From NCBI GenBank assembly GCA_947385085.1, contig CANDJN010000037.1:1-18449 (forward strand): a stretch of DNA of 18,449 bases. The letters are read 5' to 3'. The DNA is from an uncultured Erysipelotrichaceae bacterium (GTDB taxonomy: Bacteria; Bacillota_I; Bacilli_A; Erysipelotrichales; Erysipelotrichaceae). The translations under genes were made by a program, and so were the position numbers. The notes under the pieces are model-generated. The model had not been told where the DNA came from and ran no database searches. It saw nothing but the letters and a program-made list of their open reading frames with translations. Shown here piece after piece: positions 15,255 through 18,449 of the stretch (positions within the stretch are counted from its first letter, which is position 1; each line of letters begins with the position of its first letter).

Positions 15255-15270
15255 ATTAGGCGGTAAGAAT

Positions 15271-15296
15271 AAAAGAGGTTTATCAAACGCTTTTAT
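15271..15296 (+). terminator. Weak candidate terminator after mtgA
   Basis: AAAAG (15271-15275) pairs with CTTTT (15290-15294), with an inner GTTT/AAAC stem across a small internal loop. There is only a short T-run. It is A+T-rich and weak, 16 bp after the stop codon. Confidence 0.35.
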
Positions 15297-15433
15297 AATA
15301 ATCATGTATTGTTTCTTAATTCTCCATTATGATTATTTCACTAGTTAAAGGATTTATAATACGCTTCATATAGCGTGTTGAGGGCTTTTTAACCATTCTT
15401 TTTATAATAATTGCGGTTTTTTTATAATGAATG

Positions 15434-15462
15434 TTGCATTTTAAAAGGAAATCGTGTAGAAT
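15434..15462 (+). promoter_or_regulatory. Promoter of tRNA-Leu
   Basis: TTGCAT (15434-15439), a 17-bp spacer and TAGAAT (15457-15462). The start would be near 15469, six bases before the mature tRNA 5' end. Confidence 0.75.
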
Positions 15463-15474
15463 AATAAAGTACTT

Positions 15475-15561
15475 GCCCGAGTGGTGAAACTGGTAGACGC
15501 AACGGACTCAAAATCCGTCGGTAGCGATACCGTGCCGGTTCGAGTCCGGCCTCGGGCACCA
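15475..15561 (+). tRNA. tRNA-Leu (anticodon CAA)
   Basis: Acceptor arms GCCCGAG (15475-15481) and CTCGGGC (15551-15557) pair fully, followed by discriminator A and an encoded CCA. The D arm contains TGGTAGACGC, the anticodon stem ACGGA/TCCGT encloses CTCAAAA with anticodon CAA (reads UUG), a long variable arm (GGTAGCGATACC) marks a class II tRNA, and the T arm is GCCGGTTCGAGTCCGGC. The single gene has its own promoter and terminator. Confidence 0.97.
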
Positions 15562-15578
15562 TTTTTTAGAAGTACGAT

Positions 15579-15604
15579 ATGCGGCTTAAACGTCGCATTT
15601 TTTT
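15579..15604 (+). terminator. Terminator of tRNA-Leu
   Basis: ATGCGGC (15579-15585) pairs with GTCGCAT (15592-15598), including one G-U pair, around a 6-nt loop, and runs into seven T residues. Confidence 0.85.
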
Positions 15605-15765
15605 GTTTAAATGAACTTTCATATAGAGTTCGTCATATGATGAAAACGGGAATCATTTTATAGTGCTTTAACGTTTATCTTGTTTCTTCATATGGAAGGA
15701 AACGGAATGGCTTTGAAAAAAACGTCATCGCTATGAAAATGCATGAAAGTAAATGTAAAAAAAGA

Positions 15766-15794
15766 TTGACGAATAGCCTGAAAACATTTATAAT
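15766..15794 (+). promoter_or_regulatory. Promoter of serC-serA
   Basis: TTGACG (15766-15771), a 17-bp spacer and a perfect TATAAT (15789-15794). Expected start near 15801. I see no T-box or riboswitch in the short leader. The interval 15605-15765 upstream shows no gene or clear site. Confidence 0.85.
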
Positions 15795-15824
15795 GATTAT
15801 TAATATGAATAAGGGAGCGTGAAC

Positions 15825-16910
15825 ATGATGAGTAGAGTTTATAATTTCTCCGCAGGACCTTCGATGCTTGCGGAATGGGTATTGAATCAAGCGGCATCAC
15901 AGATGCTGGAGTACGGTAATAGCGGACAGTCAGTGATGGAGATGAGTCATCGTTCCGCAGAGTTTAAAGCAATTATCACCGAATGCGAACAGCGCTTGCG
16001 ACGTGTTATGGGGATTCCCGATCATTATAGGGTGTTATTTTTGCAGGGAGGTGCTTCTTTACAGTTTACGATGATTCCGATGAATTTATTGGTGAAAGGT
16101 CATGCGGATGTAATTCATACGGGGCAATGGAGTAAAAAGGCGATTGCCGAATTAAATAAAATCGGTCGTGCTGAAATTTTGGCAAGCAGTGAAGATGCGA
16201 CTTTCTCCTATATTCCTGATGTGGATAAATTAACGTATCATGAAGATGCGGACTATGTCTACATTTGTGAAAATAATACGATCTATGGTACAAAATATAA
16301 GAAACTTCCGCAAACTGGTAATGTGCCACTGGTAGCGGATTTATCCAGTTGTATCTTGAGTGAGCCGATTGATGTATCAAAATATGGATTGATATTTGCT
16401 GGTGCACAAAAGAATATGGGACCGGCAGGATTGACTGTTGTGATTATACGCGAGGACTTGATTGGTCATGCGAAAAGCGATACACCGAGCATGTTAAACT
16501 ATCAGATTATGGCCGATCAAGAATCGATGTTTAATACGCCGCCGACATACGCAATCTATATTTGCAATCTTGTATTACAATGGATCGAAGAAGTTATCGG
16601 CGGACTTGATGAAATACAAAAGCGCAATACACAAAAGGCAAATTTACTTTATAATTTTTTAGATCAGTCTCATCTGTTTTCCAATCCTGTAAATCCGAAA
16701 GATCGTTCGCTCATGAATGTGACATTTGTGACGGGGAATGAAGAATTGGATGCCCAATTCATTAAGGAAGCAAAGGCAAATGGACTGATCAACGTAAAGG
16801 GACATCGCAGCGTTGGAGGTATGCGTGCCAGCATTTACAATGCAATGCCATTAGCCGGTGTGGAAAAACTAGTTGATGTCATGAAGCAATTTGAACTCAA
16901 CCATCATTGA
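15825..16910 (+). CDS. serC: Phosphoserine aminotransferase
   Basis: The PLP enzyme converts 3-phosphohydroxypyruvate and glutamate to O-phosphoserine and 2-oxoglutarate, the second step of serine synthesis. The 361-residue product begins MMSRVYNFSAGPS, the family signature at the N-terminus. PLP-binding features are GGASLQF (75-81), the Asp of VADLSS (about 172), and the Schiff-base Lys196 in FAGAQKNMGPAG; the C-terminal GHRSVGGMRASIYNAMP segment is also typical. AAGGGAG (about 15812-15817) supports the ATG at 15825; the ATG at 15828 is possible. serA follows after 42 bp in the same unit. No serB is present in the window. Confidence 0.96.
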   Translation: MMSRVYNFSAGPSMLAEWVLNQAASQMLEYGNSGQSVMEMSHRSAEFKAIITECEQRLRRVMGIPDHYRVLFLQGGASLQFTMIPMNLLVKGHADVIHTGQWSKKAIAELNKIGRAEILASSEDATFSYIPDVDKLTYHEDADYVYICENNTIYGTKYKKLPQTGNVPLVADLSSCILSEPIDVSKYGLIFAGAQKNMGPAGLTVVIIREDLIGHAKSDTPSMLNYQIMADQESMFNTPPTYAIYICNLVLQWIEEVIGGLDEIQKRNTQKANLLYNFLDQSHLFSNPVNPKDRSLMNVTFVTGNEELDAQFIKEAKANGLINVKGHRSVGGMRASIYNAMPLAGVEKLVDVMKQFELNHH

Positions 16911-16952
16911 CGAAATAAGTAAAAAAAAGAATAATCCAAAAAGGAGCAAACT

Positions 16953-18119
16953 ATGTACACGATAAAGACGATGAATCAAATTTCCCCAAGTGGTTTAAAA
17001 CAATTGGGCCAAGCATATCAAATCAATGCAGACGCACAGGATCCGGATGGAATCATTGTGCGCTCTGCCGCTTTGCATAACGAAATTTTTTCTCCACAGA
17101 CCAAAGCCATTGCCCGTGCAGGGGCTGGTGTGAATAATATCCCGGTGGATTGCTGCAGCGAATCAGGTATTGTCGTATTTAATACGCCCGGTGCCAATGC
17201 CAATGCGGTGAAGGAACTTGTGTTTGCCGGATTGTTGCTGAGTGCGCGAAAAATCTATCAGGGTATTGCTTGGGCAAAGCAAGATCAAGAGGGAAATTTG
17301 GATAAACGTGTAGAAAAAGAAAAAAAGCGTTTTGCCGGAAGTGAGCTGATGGGGAAGTCATTGGGAATCATTGGACTGGGTGCGATCGGTATTCAAGTCG
17401 CAAACTTGGCTTTGAAATTCGGAATGCAGGTTTATGGCTATGATCCTTATATCTCGATTGATGCGGCATGGAATTTATCGCGTTCCGTCGTTCGTGCGAA
17501 CAGCGAAGAGGATATTTATAAGAATTGTGATTATATAACCATTCATGTTCCATTAAACGAGCACACAAAAAAGATGATCAATGCGGATAACTTGGCTAAA
17601 ATGAAGGATGGAGTTTGTCTTTTGAATTTTGCCCGTGGAGCTTTAGTGGATGATGAAGCGTTGATAGAGGCGATCCGTAATGAGAAAGTGGCAGCTTACG
17701 TGACGGATTTTCCCAATGATCTACTGGCTGCGGAACCCAATGTTATTACGATACCGCATTTGGGCGCATCAACGCAGGAAGCAGAAGAAAATTGTGTCAT
17801 CAAGGCAGTGGAGGAACTGAAGGATTTTTTAGAGAATGGCAATATTCTCAATTCGGTAAATTTACCAAATGTCCAAATGGAGCGAACTGGTAGTGGACGA
17901 ATTGGTGTTATTCATCGTAACATTCCTAATATGCTGGCACAAATTGCAGAAGTATTTGCCAAGAATCATATCAATATTGCTAATATGATTAATAAATCGA
18001 AACAGGATTATGCGTATACGCTCATTGATTTGGACGAAAAGATGGATGAGCAGCTATTAAATGATCTGAAACAGATTAACGGTGTTATTCGCGTAAATGT
18101 TTACGAATCTCTAACATAG
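16953..18119 (+). CDS. serA: D-3-phosphoglycerate dehydrogenase with C-terminal ACT domain
   Basis: The enzyme oxidises 3-phosphoglycerate to 3-phosphohydroxypyruvate, supplying SerC. The 388-residue product contains a split substrate domain, the NAD-binding motif GIIGLGAIG (138-146), Arg228 in FARGALVD, His269 in IPHLGAST, and an ACT domain from about residue 315 (IGVIHRNIPNMLAQIAEVFA), which usually binds serine for feedback inhibition. The third catalytic residue is unusual: where E. coli has Glu269 (DVFPTEP), this protein reads TDFPND, placing Asp256 there, and the following loop is about ten residues shorter. AAAAAGGAG precedes the ATG. No clear terminator follows. Order serC-serA and tight spacing suggest one serine operon. 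Confidence 0.94.
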   Translation: MYTIKTMNQISPSGLKQLGQAYQINADAQDPDGIIVRSAALHNEIFSPQTKAIARAGAGVNNIPVDCCSESGIVVFNTPGANANAVKELVFAGLLLSARKIYQGIAWAKQDQEGNLDKRVEKEKKRFAGSELMGKSLGIIGLGAIGIQVANLALKFGMQVYGYDPYISIDAAWNLSRSVVRANSEEDIYKNCDYITIHVPLNEHTKKMINADNLAKMKDGVCLLNFARGALVDDEALIEAIRNEKVAAYVTDFPNDLLAAEPNVITIPHLGASTQEAEENCVIKAVEELKDFLENGNILNSVNLPNVQMERTGSGRIGVIHRNIPNMLAQIAEVFAKNHINIANMINKSKQDYAYTLIDLDEKMDEQLLNDLKQINGVIRVNVYESLT

Positions 18120-18243
18120 CGTCAATTTATATTCATAGATATTGCTTAAGAATATTTGAAGCCTTGTGTTATCTTTTTACGATGCAAGAGGTTGTCAAAT
18201 ATTTTTTTTGCAAAAATGATTTACTTTGGAAAAAGCGGCTTTG

Positions 18244-18263
18244 TTTCTATAAGTCTATAGAAA
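18244..18263. repeat. Perfect 8-4-8 inverted repeat upstream of the rRNA promoter
   Basis: TTTCTATA (18244-18251), AGTC, TATAGAAA (18256-18263). It lacks a T-tract, so termination is unlikely to be efficient; it could be the end of the serC-serA transcript or a protein-binding site. The rest of 18120-18340 is A+T-rich with no gene. A weak TTGGAA-16-TATAAG pair overlaps this repeat and could be an additional rRNA promoter. Confidence 0.4.
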
Positions 18264-18344
18264 TACTTTATGAATGAATAAAATAAAAAGGAATTAGGCA
18301 GTAAAAAGGGAAAATTGGAAAATGTGAAAATGCAAAAAAAACTA

Positions 18345-18373
18345 TTGACATTATGTGATAAATATTGTACTAT
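18345..18373 (+). promoter_or_regulatory. Strong rRNA-type promoter
   Basis: A perfect TTGACA (18345-18350), a 17-bp spacer and TACTAT (18368-18373). Upstream is an A-rich stretch (about 18319-18341) of the UP-element type. Its strength and position directly before a pre-16S-type leader indicate an rRNA operon reading out of the window. Confidence 0.85.
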
Positions 18374-18379
18374 ATACAA

Positions 18380-18449
18380 GCGCTCGAACAAGGCGCACTC
18401 GATCTTTGAAAACTAAACAGGAAACGTCAATTCAAGGTATTGAAAAATA
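18380..18449 (+). other. Leader of an rRNA operon (16S gene beyond the window)
   Basis: The segment CTTTGAAAACTAAACAG (about 18404-18420) is the kind of sequence that precedes 16S rRNA in many Firmicutes and takes part in pre-rRNA processing. The window stops before any mature 16S sequence, so the rRNA gene itself is inferred. Confidence 0.7.

Noticed and set aside
15481..15663. Plus-strand open frame of 60 codons beginning inside the tRNA-Leu gene
   Set aside because: It is the translation of the tRNA itself and its terminator; the tRNA fold explains the sequence fully.
15605..15820. T-box or serine-responsive riboswitch before serC
   Set aside because: No T-box consensus or terminator/antiterminator pair is present, and the promoter leaves only about 25 nt of leader.

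Overview
The window looks like chromosomal DNA from a low-to-moderate G+C, anaerobic, butyrate-forming Firmicute. A gut Erysipelotrichia-type organism is my best guess. The reasons are Gram-positive sortase-type surface proteins, strong AGGAGG-like ribosome binding sites, TTGACA/TATAAT promoters, a UPF0154/YneF protein, a complete acetyl-CoA to butyryl-CoA gene set, and a pre-16S leader typical of Firmicutes at the right edge. The genus is inference. I see no phage, transposon or CRISPR sequence.

Left part (1-5740). Two large cell-surface proteins face each other. The left one is cut by the window edge. It carries an MBG/YDG-like domain, an array of 12-residue Asp-rich (DxDGDG) repeats organised into a longer super-repeat, and a C-terminal anchor. 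The right one (minus strand, 1155 aa) has a signal peptide, a beta-helix-like region, two InlB-type repeats and a Big2-like domain. Both end in a TGD[T/S]TN motif, a membrane segment and, in the second, a basic tail. Two hairpin terminators and a further structured inverted repeat lie between them.

Central part (5741-13711). This is the butyrate module. A thiolase gene runs leftward and diverges from bcd-etfB-etfA-hbd-crt-CoA-transferase running rightward. Together they encode acetyl-CoA condensation, 3-hydroxybutyryl-CoA dehydrogenase, crotonase, butyryl-CoA dehydrogenase with its ETF (of the type known for electron bifurcation), and a one-chain propionate-type CoA-transferase that could release butyrate. 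The 355-bp divergent promoter region contains two 18-bp Rex-like operators. Each sits 4-5 bp upstream of a TTGAC -35 box inside the same AGTGGTTGAC context, so both transcription units probably sense NADH/NAD+. A second bcd promoter lies downstream, and a strong terminator-like hairpin separates hbd from crt.

Right part (13763-18449). Small housekeeping units follow: an unrecognised 116-aa protein, YneF, a monofunctional peptidoglycan glycosyltransferase, tRNA-Leu(CAA), and the serine-biosynthesis pair serC-serA (serA has Asp where the catalytic Glu is expected). The window ends in a very strong promoter with an A-rich upstream element and a leader that should run into a 16S rRNA gene just outside.
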